This document shows, in pieces, positions 1 to 11,557 of a DNA stretch of 64,000 nucleotides. Position 1 is the first letter of the stretch, and every line of letters begins with the position of its first letter. This DNA is from Mytilus edulis (Eukaryota > Mollusca > Bivalvia > Mytilida > Mytilidae), in contig NC_092353.1 in assembly GCF_963676685.1 (NCBI RefSeq), forward strand, positions 6,910,207 through 6,974,206. The letters run 5' to 3'. The position numbers and the translations under genes are program-made. A model generated the notes under the pieces. The model did no database searches. It saw nothing but the letters and a program-made list of their open reading frames with translations, and had not been told where the DNA came from.

Positions 1-56
1 CAGGAGTCAAATCAAGTGCTCCGAATGGGTAAGCATTTCCTGCACCGTATACGACA

Positions 57-1186
57 CAGCTGTATTTACAAACAAATAATTCAAGTAATTTGACTAAAAC
101 TAATTCATTTATTATCTTTTAAATACTCAATCAGGTAAGACTAAAATATATTAGTCATAGTAGAATACAGTTCAGTATTTCTTTGTTCAGTTCGGTAATG
201 ATTGTAGGTTATCATATGACCGAAGAAGATTATCAGATATGATTTCTGACACACTTTAGTTATACAATATACGATTATAGTTCCCTACTTATTTTAGATC
301 AAATCTCAAAAAAATATTTAGTGAACTATAATCGTACGTATAAGAAATATATAGCAGTGAAACTAGGTCTGACCTTGACTTTAAGGTTCATGTGGACCCT
401 ATGGCTAAAATGGCCGTATTTTCACCTCAAAATTTACTCTGAGTACAGGAAAACCTGTGCATTTTGAGAAGTTTTAAGGCATAGCATGCCCTAGATGAAT
501 AGAGTTCAAATGCATTGTATGATTTAGAAAATTCATAACTTAACTGAATTTTACCGTACACTTTTTTTCGTCCCTGCAGAAGATGATAAAATTAACAAAC
601 AGTTGAGTTTACCTTGATATGGTCCACTCAGGTACACAGTTTAAATAACCAATTATTGTCAGGTATCTATTGTCCATCTCATGTCCATGTCAAACAAAAC
701 AGCTCACTTCAATAATTACCTGTGGGGAAGTTCTCAAACCTGTTTCCCAACTTAGTTTATTTTGGCACCTTCTGGAGGAATGAAAAAAGTGCACGGCAAA
801 ATCCTGGTAAGTTTTTATTTTTCTAAAACACAAAACAGATTTGAAATTTATTTATCTAGGGCATGCTATGCCTAAAAAATTTTACAGATGCACAGGTTTG
901 TCTGTACTCTGTAAATTTTGAGGTGAAAATACGGCCATTTTAGCCATAGGGTCCACATGAACCTTAACATCATTGGTTTTTTTTCTGTTTTACGTTGGAG
1001 GTCAAAAACAAAGATAATGCAATTTAATACACTTATACTATGATGCAAAGATGTTTAAATAGGGAACGTGAACTGTATACTTCTATGACTAATATATTTT
1101 CGTCTTACCTGATTGAGTATTTAAAAGATAATAAATGAATTAATTTTAGTCATATTACTTGAATTATTTGTTTGTAAATACAGCTG
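57..1186. repeat. Foldback (inverted-repeat) element, about 1.1 kb
   Basis: The two ends are inverted copies of each other: CAGCTGTATTTACAAAC at 57 returns inverted at about 1170-1186, and the similarity runs inward for about 120 bases on each side. A second inverted pair lies inside: 380-500 against 855-970, recognisable by the block around GGCATAGCATGCCCTAGAT. The unpaired middle (500-850) shows no open frame. This is the structure of a non-autonomous foldback DNA transposon. I could not define a target-site duplication, so the exact ends are approximate. Confidence 0.75.
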
Positions 1187-1935
1187 TTTCTCAAACCACG
1201 CCTCTTTTGGAGGGAAATAGAATACTCATAGATAATTAATTTTGTTTACATATTCTGGTTCCCAGTTCTGATCTGTCGGTTGCATCTCATAGAGACATAA
1301 CTTTGGAATGTTACCAGTAAATATACATGTGAATATTGTTGATAATGAAATCTGTGGTAATCCTACAGTCTAGGTAGGGGTAGTTAAGAAATTTAGTGTT
1401 AGTTTAAACTCTTAGAAGTTCGGGGCATATACACGTTGAAAATATGCCGCACAGCTCTATATTTTGAAAAAAATAGTAGTGCATATAAACTTTCCATTCT
1501 AGGATATGATTTGTTTTTCTTCAAAATTCTTAGTAAAAGTGGTACAGTTTTAGTCGTAAAGGGAGTTTCTATGGGAAAATGCATTGTCAATATTTACAGA
1601 AATGCAACCCATAATAACATGAATAAGAACAAGAACACACTCGAAACATCGTAGTCCATGACTGAATAAGAGAACCTATGTCTTATTCTAAGCCTGGATT
1701 TGTAGTATAAGTATTGTCATCTGATAAAGTCATGTTGAATGTAAGGCGCACAATTTCTTCTGCTTCCGTAATATTTCTTTTTTTTTTAAACCCGCGCTGG
1801 TTTTCCCACTACGATCAACTAACGATAAACTAGATTAAACGTTTTAACTAAATAAACCAAAACTATAACACGTATAGTGGTATAGAGGTGGGAGACAGAC
1901 TTGTTAAATAGTGCACTATTGTGTAAAAAAGTAAA
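1187..1935. other. Intergenic, nothing recognised
   Basis: AT-rich sequence with a short poly-T stretch near 1777. The two overlapping short open frames on opposite strands around 1400-1650 have no recognisable motif or splice context and are taken as chance. Confidence 0.5.
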
Positions 1936-2200
1936 ATGACAAAAATACTGAACTCTGAGGAAAATTCAAAACGGAAAGTCCCTAATCAAATGTCAAAATC
2001 AAAAGGTAAAACAGATCATACGAAAGGACAACGACTGTCATATTCCTGACCTAGTACAGGAATTTTCCTACGCAGAAAATGGCGGATTGACCTAGTTTAA
2101 TATCGCTAAACCTCTGACTTGTATGACAGTCGCTTCAAATTCTATTGTATTGACAACAATGCGTGAAAAACAGACATAATAAATGAAATGGTCAAAATAA
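1936..2200 (+). repeat. Dispersed repeat, family R1
   Basis: This block begins near ACTGAACTCTGAGGAAAATT and contains the phrase ACTGTCATATTCCTGAC, followed by GTATGACAGTCGC. The same ordered phrases occur at 15168-15400, 23790-23915, 36548-36750 and 49130-49235, with a fragment at 2455-2510 and an inverted fragment at 25500-25615. No coding capacity is seen. It is a short dispersed, presumably non-autonomous element. Confidence 0.7.
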
Positions 2201-2454
2201 GGGTACAATGTAAGTGTGACATAGATATAAATCAGCTACTGGAAGAATAATTAGACCTCGTTATTTTAGTAGTACAATGTAGTATATAAGCTAAGAATAT
2301 GTGTTTGTATGTTATTGATTGAATATTGAACCAACAAATGTGGTACTTCGTTTAAAACAAGATAAAAGCGCTTTCTTATTTCTAAAAAGAATAATAATTT
2401 TGAATTGTAAAGTTTTTCTAAGTTGTATGTTTATACTAGTAAAATAACAAAAAC

Positions 2455-2510
2455 ACCGAACTCTGAGGAAAATTCAAACGGGAAAAACCGTTAAATAAAA
2501 GCTCAAACTT
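2455..2510 (+). repeat. Fragment of dispersed repeat R1
   Basis: Only the first part of R1 is present (CCGAACTCTGAGGAAAATTC and the following 30 bases); it then runs into a GT-rich simple stretch at 2525-2555. Confidence 0.55.
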
Positions 2511-2856
2511 ATACTTATATACTTATATGTGTGTGTGTTTGTTTGTTTGTTTTCATTTATTTTACCTCTCGTGGATGTTACTATGTCATTTCCGTCACAT
2601 GTATCACTTGCAGACTCTGAAACTGAAACTGAAACTGAAAAAAATACTTTAGAATCGTTATCGTACAGCAAAGATATGTGATTCTTCTAAAATTAGCTTT
2701 TCCATTCACATTCGAAGGAAAAGAGAAATATTAAACAAATCGAATGCTAACTAGGATACATATATTCTACAGTATTCAATAAAAATCATCCTCAATGTTT
2801 TTGAATAAATAACTAAAACTGTACTAATAAACACTATCGTTTCAATAGCTTTAGAG

Positions 2857-3758
2857 CTTAATACCACAGTCCCACAAGGCCACGATCGCACTACGAACTG
2901 TGAAATAAATCCAAATTTTGATGATCGTAGTACGATCGTGTACATCACAGAAAGGTCGTATCACAGTCGTAGTGTGAGCGCACTAAGATTGTAGTAAGAT
3001 CGCAAAGGTCGCTGTACAATCGTAGCGAGAGCGTAGCGAAAGCGTGATTCTATTTGGAGAGACTGCGCTACGATCTCACAGCGACGTTATTACGACCTCT
3101 ATTAACACATCTGTGTCATCTCTTCTATCGTTCACTCAAATATCGTCATTTGAGCTTTAAGACCAGCGATAGGTTGTAGTTTAGGTTGGATTGGTCGGTC
3201 CGACATCTCTGATTGATCCGGATTCGTTACTATCCGAGCTTCCTCTGCCTCTAAATCAACTCCTGCCACCACGCCTATGTGTTCTAGTAGATTTTGGTGG
3301 CATGACGGTATTGTTTCCGCTAAATCTACGTATTTATCAGAAATAGAAGGAATGGAACTATATTGATATGAAACACGATGTTGACGTTTTTGCTGAGAAC
3401 GTAGTAAGATTTCGGTATGAACGTAGTATAATCGTAGTTAGAACGTGCTATAATCGCAGTAGAAGCGTGGTAAGATCGTGTTGCAATCGGATAATTCGTG
3501 GTATGGTCGTAGTGAAAACATGATGAGCGTAGACAGAACTTGATAAGCGTAGTGAGGTCGTAGACTAAGCGCGATGAGAACGTGCTATAATCGTTGCGGG
3601 ATCGTTGTAGGAGCGTAATGAGGACGTAGAAGCAGCGTGAAAGCAACGGAAATTAAGATTTTCATGCCGCTCATACCGCGACCTCACCACGATCTGAATT
3701 TATTTTAGATCGTGGTGAGCGTGGTGCGATCGATGTCTAGTAGGACTGGGGCTTTAAG
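2857..3758. repeat. Foldback element built of degenerate GATCGTAGT-type repeats
   Basis: The ends are imperfect inverted repeats: CTTAATACCACAGTCCCAC at 2857 against GACTGGGGCTTTAAG ending at 3758, continuing inward with CCACGATCGCACTACG against its complement near 3710. Both arms (about 2880-3100 and 3400-3720) consist of many degenerate copies of a short motif like GATCGTAGTAA. The middle (about 3100-3330) is different in composition and is open for about 70 codons on the minus strand without a start codon. No transposase is seen. The open frame at 3326-3646 simply reads through the repeat arm. Confidence 0.65.
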
Positions 3759-5384
3759 GTTTAATACAAATATATGACTTCGAGTTTTATATGAATAAAG
3801 ATTAAATACAATTATATGATCTCATTTATATAAAAAAAAATAGGCATTTCACCACGGTATTTGCTGATTTTTCATGTTGGTACATGTAAAAAACTCAATC
3901 TGAATCTCCTAAATCACACATCTTCGTTAAACAGTCAATAAACAGTTGGATCATGCAACGTATTTGTAAACCTTGCTTTTCTGTAATTGGTCAATTCAAA
4001 AGTTATCTGAAATTTTCATATAGCTGTTTTGTGAATAATCATCTGTGCATGTTTTGTCTCTGTGACATTTTCTCTATAAGAGTGTTCAGGATATCACTCA
4101 TAGACTTATATTTCATTAATGTACCCGACCATTTTAGTTATGGATAATATGCGTGAAAGGTTTGCGGGACAAAAACACAAGTGATGGCAATAACTCGCAA
4201 TAGACTTAGAGACCTAGAGAAACAAAGGGGTGTGTTCCTAAAACAACAAAAGTTAAAATCGGCTCTTCTTAAAGTCAGGATCTTCGTCTGAAATAATCAA
4301 CAGCTTATATACTAGAAGATGGCAAATACATTTGTTAGCAGTTAAATAAATGTTGCCTAGAAAAACATCTTTTTATAAAAAACAATCTTTTATTTTGCTT
4401 TATTGCTTTTTATTTCTGATACATGTTAATACAAATATCTGTATTTGCTAATGCTACTGTGAATTATAGATATTGTCGGAAAGTTATTGACAATCATTAT
4501 AAAAATAATGAGATGTCGTTTGATTGCCAACCAGTACTGTTGTTAAACTGTTCATGGTAACTGTAGTTACCACGATCCCAATATGGCAGAGGTACAATTA
4601 GTAAAATAGTGATCTGCTAATTTCTCCATGTAAATGTGTTGCTTTCAAAAATTACTCAGCCGCCAATTTGATCTCTACGGTTTTGTTGTGGTATGTGTTA
4701 TAAATTTGGTCTTGTTAACGAAATTACAGCTATCGACAATTTAAGGGAAAAAATCGAGAAAACTATCAACTTAAATTAAACTGATGTCCAAGTAAGTAGT
4801 TATGTATGGCCTTCGACAATAAGAAAAGTCTTTGACATGAAAAATTTGAAACAATTCAGTTGAGTAAACTAACGGCCTAATTCAAAACATTACAAATTAC
4901 GAAAAAACAAATATGACTTAGACTTACTCCTATACCATACGCAGACTAATAGAAATAGATAATTAAAATTTGAAAAGATTGAAGCAACCTCTTAAAACAC
5001 ATTAAGGAGTCCTCTGGTTTCATCCATTTGAATGCCTTTAAAAAAATGCACATTGACCCTCATATTTTTCTTTTTATAAATCTTTTACATCTTTAATTAT
5101 AAGTAATCGGTAAAAATCTTTGTAATTTTTTAATAGTTTTGAGAATTTAAACTTGTCAATGATATAACCAAGAAAAATCAAGAGATAACATTTTCCCACC
5201 AAAATTTCAATGTCTCGAAAACAAACATATTGACCTATATGTGTTTTGGTCTTTTGGTTCCTTAATTAATCTCCTATTAATGTATACTAGTGTTTTTAAA
5301 AGCTTGTTACTTTGAAACTGATTAGCGAATCTCCATAAAGCTTTCATGCCAATTGTTATTTTTGGCATTTGTTTTGTATGACAC
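3759..5384. other. Intergenic, nothing recognised
   Basis: AT-rich sequence without a supported gene. Short open frames such as the one at 3953-4147 have no family signal and no splice partner. Confidence 0.5.
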
Positions 5385-5820
5385 ATGGAAGTAGTTTCGT
5401 AATGCTAACGGTATTAACTTGCCCACTTTCATAGGTTACTTGTCTAAATACCACAATTCATAAAAGTCGTTAAGATAAATTCGTTACATAGTGGGCTAGG
5501 GTGGTAATACGGTGTGTATATATATATATATATGGAAGTAGTTTCGTAATGCTAACGGTATTAACTTGCCAACTTTCATAGGTTACTTGTCTAAATACCA
5601 CATGTCATAAAAGTCGTTAAGATAAATTCGTTACATAGTGGGCTAGGGTGGTAATACGGTGTGTATATATATATATATGGAAGTAGTTTCGTAATGCTAA
5701 CGGTATTAACTTGCCCACTTTCATAGGTTACTTGTCTAAATACCACATGTCATAAAAGTCGTTAAGATAAATTCGTTACATAGTGGGCTAGGGTGGTAAT
5801 ACGGTGTATATATATATATA
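5385..5820 (+). repeat. Tandem repeat, three units of about 146 bp
   Basis: Units start at 5385, 5532 and 5677, each with ATGGAAGTAGTTTCGTAATG and each ending in a (TA)n run after GGTAATACGGTG. Copies are nearly identical. The unit end (GTTACATAGTGGGCTAGG to TAATACGG) reappears inverted at about 8262-8315, so this block forms the left flank of the composite repeat cluster 5385-8315. Confidence 0.85.
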
Positions 5821-7827
5821 TCATGTACTGTAGTACGCCGCTAGATTAAAACTGACGTGGAAAGGTAACACATGCCCACCGAAAGCTCTTTTTTTTGAGA
5901 GCCCAGGTGGTCGTGTGGTCTAGCGGGACGGCTGCAGTGCAGGCGATTTGGTGTCACGATATCACAGTAGCATGGGTTCGAATCCCGGCGAGGGAAGAAC
6001 CAAAAATTTGCGAAAGCAAATTTACAGATCTAACATTGTTGGGTTGATGTTTAGACGAGTTGTATATACATTATGTACACAGCCATGTATCACCATCATT
6101 GATGGCGATCCGATGGATACATCTGTTGTAGGGTTGTCACTGACTCAGACGTACTTATGAATATAATTATTTTCTGTGACTGTATCTTACATTAATTTGC
6201 AGGATCCTTTACTATAGATAATTTAGCTGATCTGTAACAATAACATCTTCATGCCTTATATATCATGTACTGTAGTACGCCGCTAGATTAAAACTGACGT
6301 GGAAAGGTAACACATGCCCACCGAAAGCTCTTTTTTTTGAGAGCCCAGGTGGTCGTGTGGTCTAGAGGGACGGCTGCAGTGCAGGCGATTTGGTGTCACG
6401 ATATCACAGTAGCATGGGTTCGAATCCCGGCGAGGGAAGAACCAAAAATTTGCGAAAGCAAATTTACAGATCTAACATTGTTGGGTTGATGTTTAGACGA
6501 GTTGTATATACATTATGTACACAGCCATGTATCACCATCATTGATGGCGATCCGATGGATACATCTGTTGTAGGGTTGTCACTGACTCAGACGTACTTAT
6601 GAATATAATTATTTTCTGTGACTGTATCTTACATTAATTTGTAGGATCCTTTACTATAGATAATTTAGCTGATCTGTAACAATAACATCTTCATGCCTTA
6701 TATATCATGTACTGTAGTACGCCGCTAGATTAAAACTGACGTGGAAAGGTAACACATGCCCACCGAAAGCTCTTTTTTTTGAGAGCCCAGGTGGTCGTGT
6801 GGTCTAGAGGGACGGCTGCAGTGCAGGCGATTTGGTGTCACGATATCACAGTAGCATGGGTTCGAATCCCGGCGAGGGAAGAACCAAAAATTTGCGAAAG
6901 CAAATTTACAGATCTAACATTGTTGGGTTGATGTTTAGACGAGTTGTATATACATTATGTACACAGCCATGTATCACCATCATTGATGGCGATCCGATGG
7001 ATACATCTGTTGTAGGGTTGTCACTGACTCAGACGTACTTATGAATATAATTATTTTCTGTGACTGTATCTTACATTAATTTGTAGGATCCTTTACTATA
7101 GATAATTTAGCTGATCTGTAACAATAACATCTTCATGCCTTATATATCATGTACTGTAGTACGCCGCTAGATTAAAACTGACGTGGAAAGGTAACACATG
7201 CCCACCGAAAGCTCTTTTGTTTGAGAGCCCAGGTGGTCGTGTGGTCTAGCGGGACGGCTGCAGTGCAGGCGATTTGGTGTCACGATATCACAGTAGCATG
7301 GGTTCGAATCCCGGCGAGGGAAGAACCAAAAATTTGCGAAAGCAAATTTACAGATCTAACATTGTTGGGTTGATGTTTAGACGAGTTGTATATACATTAT
7401 GTACACAGCCATGTATCACCATCATTGATGGCGATCCGATGGATACATCTGTTGTAGGGTTGTCACTGACTCAGACGTACTTATGAATATAATTATTTTC
7501 TGTGACTGTATCTTACATTAATTTGTAGGATCCTTTACTATAGATAATTTAGCTGATCTGTAACAATAACATCTTCATGCCTTATATATCATGTACTGTA
7601 GTACGCCGCTAGATTAAAACTGACGTGGAAAGGTAACACATGCCCACCGAAAGCTCTTTTTTTTGAGAGCCCAGGTGGTCGTGTGGTCTAGCGGGAAGGC
7701 TGCAGTGCAGGCGATTTGGTGTCACGATATCACAGTAGCATGGGTTCGAATCCCGGCGAGGGAAGAACCAAAAATTTGCGAAAGCAAATTTACAGATCTA
7801 ACATTGTTGGGTTGATGTTTAGACGAG

Positions 7828-7829
<2 letters not shown>
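5821..7829 (+). repeat. Tandem array of a 442-bp unit (4 full plus 1 partial)
   Basis: Units start with TCATGTACTGTAGTACGCC at 5821, 6263, 6705, 7147 and 7589, exactly 442 bases apart. The fifth is cut after about 240 bases by a (TA)n run. Copies differ by only a few substitutions (for example TCTAGCGGGA against TCTAGAGGGA, and an 8-T run changed to TTTTGTTT in the fourth), which points to recent amplification or ongoing homogenisation. Each unit carries a tRNA-like module with an A-box-like and a perfect B-box-like sequence. The 70-codon open frame repeated in each copy lies over the tRNA-like part and has no family signal. Confidence 0.9.
5901..5998 (+). repeat. tRNA-like (SINE-head) module; repeated at 6343, 6785, 7227 and 7669
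   Basis: In each 442-bp unit the segment from GCCCAGGTGGTCGTG to GGCGAGGGAAG contains GTGGTCTAGCGGGA, resembling a pol III A box, and GGGTTCGAATCCC, which fits the B box and T-loop exactly. The roughly 40 bases between D-like and T-like arms, with a small GTG/CAC hairpin, recall a long variable arm (Leu/Ser type). The acceptor stem does not close cleanly, so I call it a tRNA-derived SINE head rather than a functional tRNA gene. Confidence 0.6.

Positions 7830-7866
<37 letters not shown>
7830..7866. repeat. (TA)n dinucleotide run
   Basis: Uninterrupted TA dinucleotides that truncate the fifth 442-bp unit and lead into a short palindromic segment (7866-7945) related to the one at 8150-8315. 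Confidence 0.9.
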
Positions 7867-7869
<3 letters not shown>

Positions 7870-8149
7870 GGTCTGTAAATTCCATAGGGAGATTCTCACC
7901 CCATATGGAATTTACTGACTCCATATATACCGTATTACGTCATAAGCACACAATGTATTTAAAAATAAATGGATTAACCTACATCAGGAAAGTTGAAAAC
8001 CAAGTCCTTGCGAGCCATGAATGCACACATAGAGGGAAATTATCAAAAAATCTAAATTCAACTTTAGCGAAGGGAGTTGGAACCGTAGTTTCTTACTATT
8101 TTGAATATTTATGTATAAGTATTTGATAGATCCTTTCTGTCAAATATAA

Positions 8150-8315
8150 TATTAGTTACATAGTGTGCTAGTGACCTAATACGGTATATATGGGGTCAGT
8201 AAGTTCCATATGGGATGAGAGCGAAGCTCGAATTCCCATATGGAATTTACTGACCCCATATATACCGTATTACGTCACTAGCACACTATGTGACGAATTT
8301 ATCTTACCGACTATC
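8150..8315. repeat. Short palindromic element (MITE-like)
   Basis: The left arm (ACATAGTGTGCTAGTGACC, then ATATGGGGTCAGTAA) is the inverse of the right arm (TTACTGACCCCATATA, then CACTAGCACACTATGTGAC), with a small GAGCGAAGCTCG centre. A related, shorter palindrome lies at 7866-7945. The right end matches, inverted, the unit ends in 5385-5820. Confidence 0.8.
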
Positions 8316-8531
8316 TTAACGTGTAAAATTAAGACTAGTGATTCTCAAAATGAGCAAGTCTTCAATACTGTTAGCACTAAGAAAATACTTCCATTGATCC
8401 TACAAAAACAGATGTCAACAATAACGACTTGTAAGGTTTAAATGTGTTTTATGAATTTATTTTAATCTTAATCATCAATTTCTTCGTCTGTTGGAACTTT
8501 TAAGATTTTTTCTCAGTACCGTTATGTTTTT

Positions 8532-8672
8532 TATAAAGGGACATTACACCTTTACTAACCGTGTATGAAATAAGCCCCGCCCCTTCTTACCTAATAAGGA
8601 ATATAAAGGGACGTAACTCCACTACTAACCGTGTATGAGATAAGCCCCGCCTCCCTACTAACCTAATATCAA
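8532..8672 (+). repeat. Two imperfect tandem copies of about 70 bp
   Basis: The phrase CTAACCGTGTATGA, then ATAAGCCCCGCC, occurs twice about 70 bases apart, each preceded by ATAAAGGGAC. Function unknown; probably part of a dispersed repeat. Confidence 0.7.
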
Positions 8673-9743
8673 ATATACACGGTTTGCACGCGGACGCTTT
8701 TAGCCAATCATATTCCTGGAAATGTATAGGAGGTAAGATAAAAGTTGTTGTTTAGCTATATTTTTTTGTAATAATGATACAGGAACTGGACGGAAATTAA
8801 CATCGTTTTACATTGCAATATGTACATGTACATTTTTGTACTTATATTTGTTACTCAATAGCAACATTTTGCGAAAAAAAAATTTATTACAAGGTTGTTT
8901 ATTATTCTTCTGAAGGGATTTCGATTTCGATAAAAAAAAAATGACACTAAAATCCGAAAATTTTATAATGGGACATATAACAGTTACATTGTACTGGTTG
9001 GATTGCTTTTACATTCTTGTGACCGGCCAATTATGTTCTACGGATCAGAATGATAGTGAATAATGTCCAAAAAAAACATTTTTTTTCTGCATTCGATATC
9101 CCGCTATTCAAATTCATGGTACTTTAGTTTGTCCAGCCTCAGATTTGTGAAGTTATCTCAAATCTCTTTGACGTAAGGTCCATTCAAGTATGTAGTCGTT
9201 TGTTTATTGTCTCCTTTTTTATTAAGTTAGTTGACTTTCAGTAACGTGAGGTTATATGGGACAGGTACATATACTTCGATCTAACCTTGGACTATGTTGT
9301 TCCAACACAGCATAAGAACAAGCTATATAAATCTGTTACAAAAGGGCTCACCATATCAGATCGGAGGAAAGCACAAAAATTATCTCGGTAAAAGTCGTAT
9401 CTATATATAAATGATTTTGACAACAAGAAACTTTCTTTGATGACAATTTGACAATCATAGGGCAGAACTAGTTAAAAAGTAGACAGGTTTGAGAAAAGAA
9501 AAAAACGAGAATACGTTGGACACAGATTTGATTCTTACATTAATACACAGAAAACTTATAAATTAATTTCTTACCTTTTACGAATAGCAGAATCCATTTG
9601 ATCACCATGAGATGCATTTTACTGTCAATATCAACAAGGAAGTAGTGAACAATTCAAACAACATTGAGTAGGTAGTTTAAACAAATTAATGCCTGAACAA
9701 GTTTTTTCAAATAGTTTAATATAAAAATATGAAGGCTATATTT
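8673..9743. other. Intergenic, nothing recognised
   Basis: AT-rich sequence with poly-A runs at 8873 and 8932. No frame of useful length and no repeat that I can relate to the rest of the window. Confidence 0.5.
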
Positions 9744-11557
9744 TATGGAAAGCCTCAGCTGTCATATATTAGAGATTTACAAAACGTTATGCTGAAGCTT
9801 AAAATGTAAAGTTAAGACAGCGTGATGTTGAATTGAGCTATCAAAATGCTAACTCTGAATTACAATATACTAAGTTGAATCTGCGCAATGTTGACTTGCA
9901 ATGACAAGTGCTTTAGTCGTGATAGTATAATGATAAGTCACGATGTTGTGATGATATGCCAAACACATGTAACGTTGAGTTAAAAGTAAATGATGTGAAG
10001 TTGACGTTGCATGATGTTAGGTTGCAGATTGATAATGCTCAGTCATCCACTTCGATTGATATGATAACAAATAAAATGAATAGCTAAAATGAATGGTGCG
10101 TACTTGTTATTAATAAATGTTGAGCTGAGATAGTGCGATGTTATCTCATTGTGATATTACGATAGGTCAATCATGCAATCTGTTGATTTAAAACACCATG
10201 ATGTATAGTTGAAAGTACATGATGATCAGTTGAGATAACACGATGCTACACCACTATATTGGAACGAAAGGCCTACCAAAATCCTGGGAATTTGTCCCTC
10301 ATTCTTTTCCATAGAATTGCAGTTTCAATTCATATAATTCTGTAATGTTTTACGCATCATTATTGTCTTTCAATTTAACATAAAAACGATCTAACATTTG
10401 TACTATATTCGAAGACACCAATAATCTTCAATTCTGCACAAGTATATGTCAACCTATCATTGTTTTATTTTGACTTTACGTTCTGTTTTTATAACTTAAC
10501 ATTTTACTGTTTCAAGTCAAGACCAAACTACTTCAAATTTACATCGTGTTGTTTCAAGTCAACACATTGTACGTTGTGTAGTTTTGAATGATCATATTGT
10601 ATGGCAGCCTATCGTGATATTATTATGATATAACATCGTGCTATCATAGCTCAACATCACATACTTTCAACTGTACGTCATGTAGTTTTGAATGAGCATA
10701 TTGTATGGCAAGCCTATCGTGATATTATTATGATATAACTTCGTGCTATCATAGCTCAACATCACATACTTTCAACTGTACATTGTGTAGTTTTAAATGA
10801 GCATAGTGTATGGTCAGCCTATCGTGGCATTCAAATGATATAACATCATGCTATCTTAGCTTAACATTACAAAATTTCAACTGTACGTCGTGTAGTTTTG
10901 AGTGAGCATATTGTATGGTAAGCCCATCGTGACATTATACTGATAAACCATCGTGATATCTTAGCTTAACATCGTGTACTTTCAACGTTGCATCGTGTTG
11001 TTTTAAGTCAACACATTGTATGGTAGGCCTTTCGTTCCAATATAGTGGTGTAGCATCGTGTTATCTTAACTTATCATCATGTACTTTCAACTGTACATCA
11101 TGGTGTTTTAAATCAACAGATTGCATGATTGACCTATCGTAATATCACAATAAGATAACATCGCACTATCTCAGCTCAACATTTATTAATAACAAGTCCG
11201 CACCATACATTTTAGCTATTCATTTTATTTGTTATCATAGCAATCGAAGTGGATGACTGAGCATTATCAATCTGCAAGCTAACATCATGCAACGTCAACT
11301 TCACATCATTAACTTTTAACTCAACGTTACGTGTGTTTGGCATATCATCACAACATCGTGACTTATCATTATACTATATCACGACTAAAGCACTTGTCAT
11401 TGCAAGTCAACATTGCGCAGATTCAACTTAGCATATTGTAATTCAGAGTTAGCATTTTGATAGCTCAATTCAACATCACGTTGTCTTATCTTTATATTTT
11501 AAGCTTCAGCATAACGTTTTGTAAATCTCTAATATATGACAGCTGAGGCTTTCCATA
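9744..11557. mobile_element. Large foldback transposon with target-site duplication
   Basis: The left end TATGGAAAGCCTCAGCTGTC (9744) is exactly inverted at the right end (to 11557). The arms pair for about 540 bases (9744-10283 with 11022-11557), with moderate divergence. The loop (about 10290-11020) holds about four tandem copies of a 115-120-base unit containing TTTCAACTGTAC and GCCTATCGTGA. Within the arms a degenerate period of about 21 bases (variants of ATGTTGA) recurs. Both flanks carry ATATTT directly outside the ends, which fits a 6-bp target-site duplication. No transposase frame is present, so the element is non-autonomous. Confidence 0.85.

Noticed and set aside
5901-5998. Functional tRNA gene
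   Set aside because: The B box is perfect but the acceptor stem does not pair and the anticodon arm is irregular; a SINE head fits better.
5821-7829. CRISPR-like array
   Set aside because: Units are 442 bp without variable spacers, and the setting is an animal genome. The 34-bp and 84-bp arrays also have no unique spacers.
5948-8126. Five copies of a 70-codon frame in the 442-bp units
   Set aside because: The frame overlies the tRNA-like module, has no family signal and repeats only because the DNA does.
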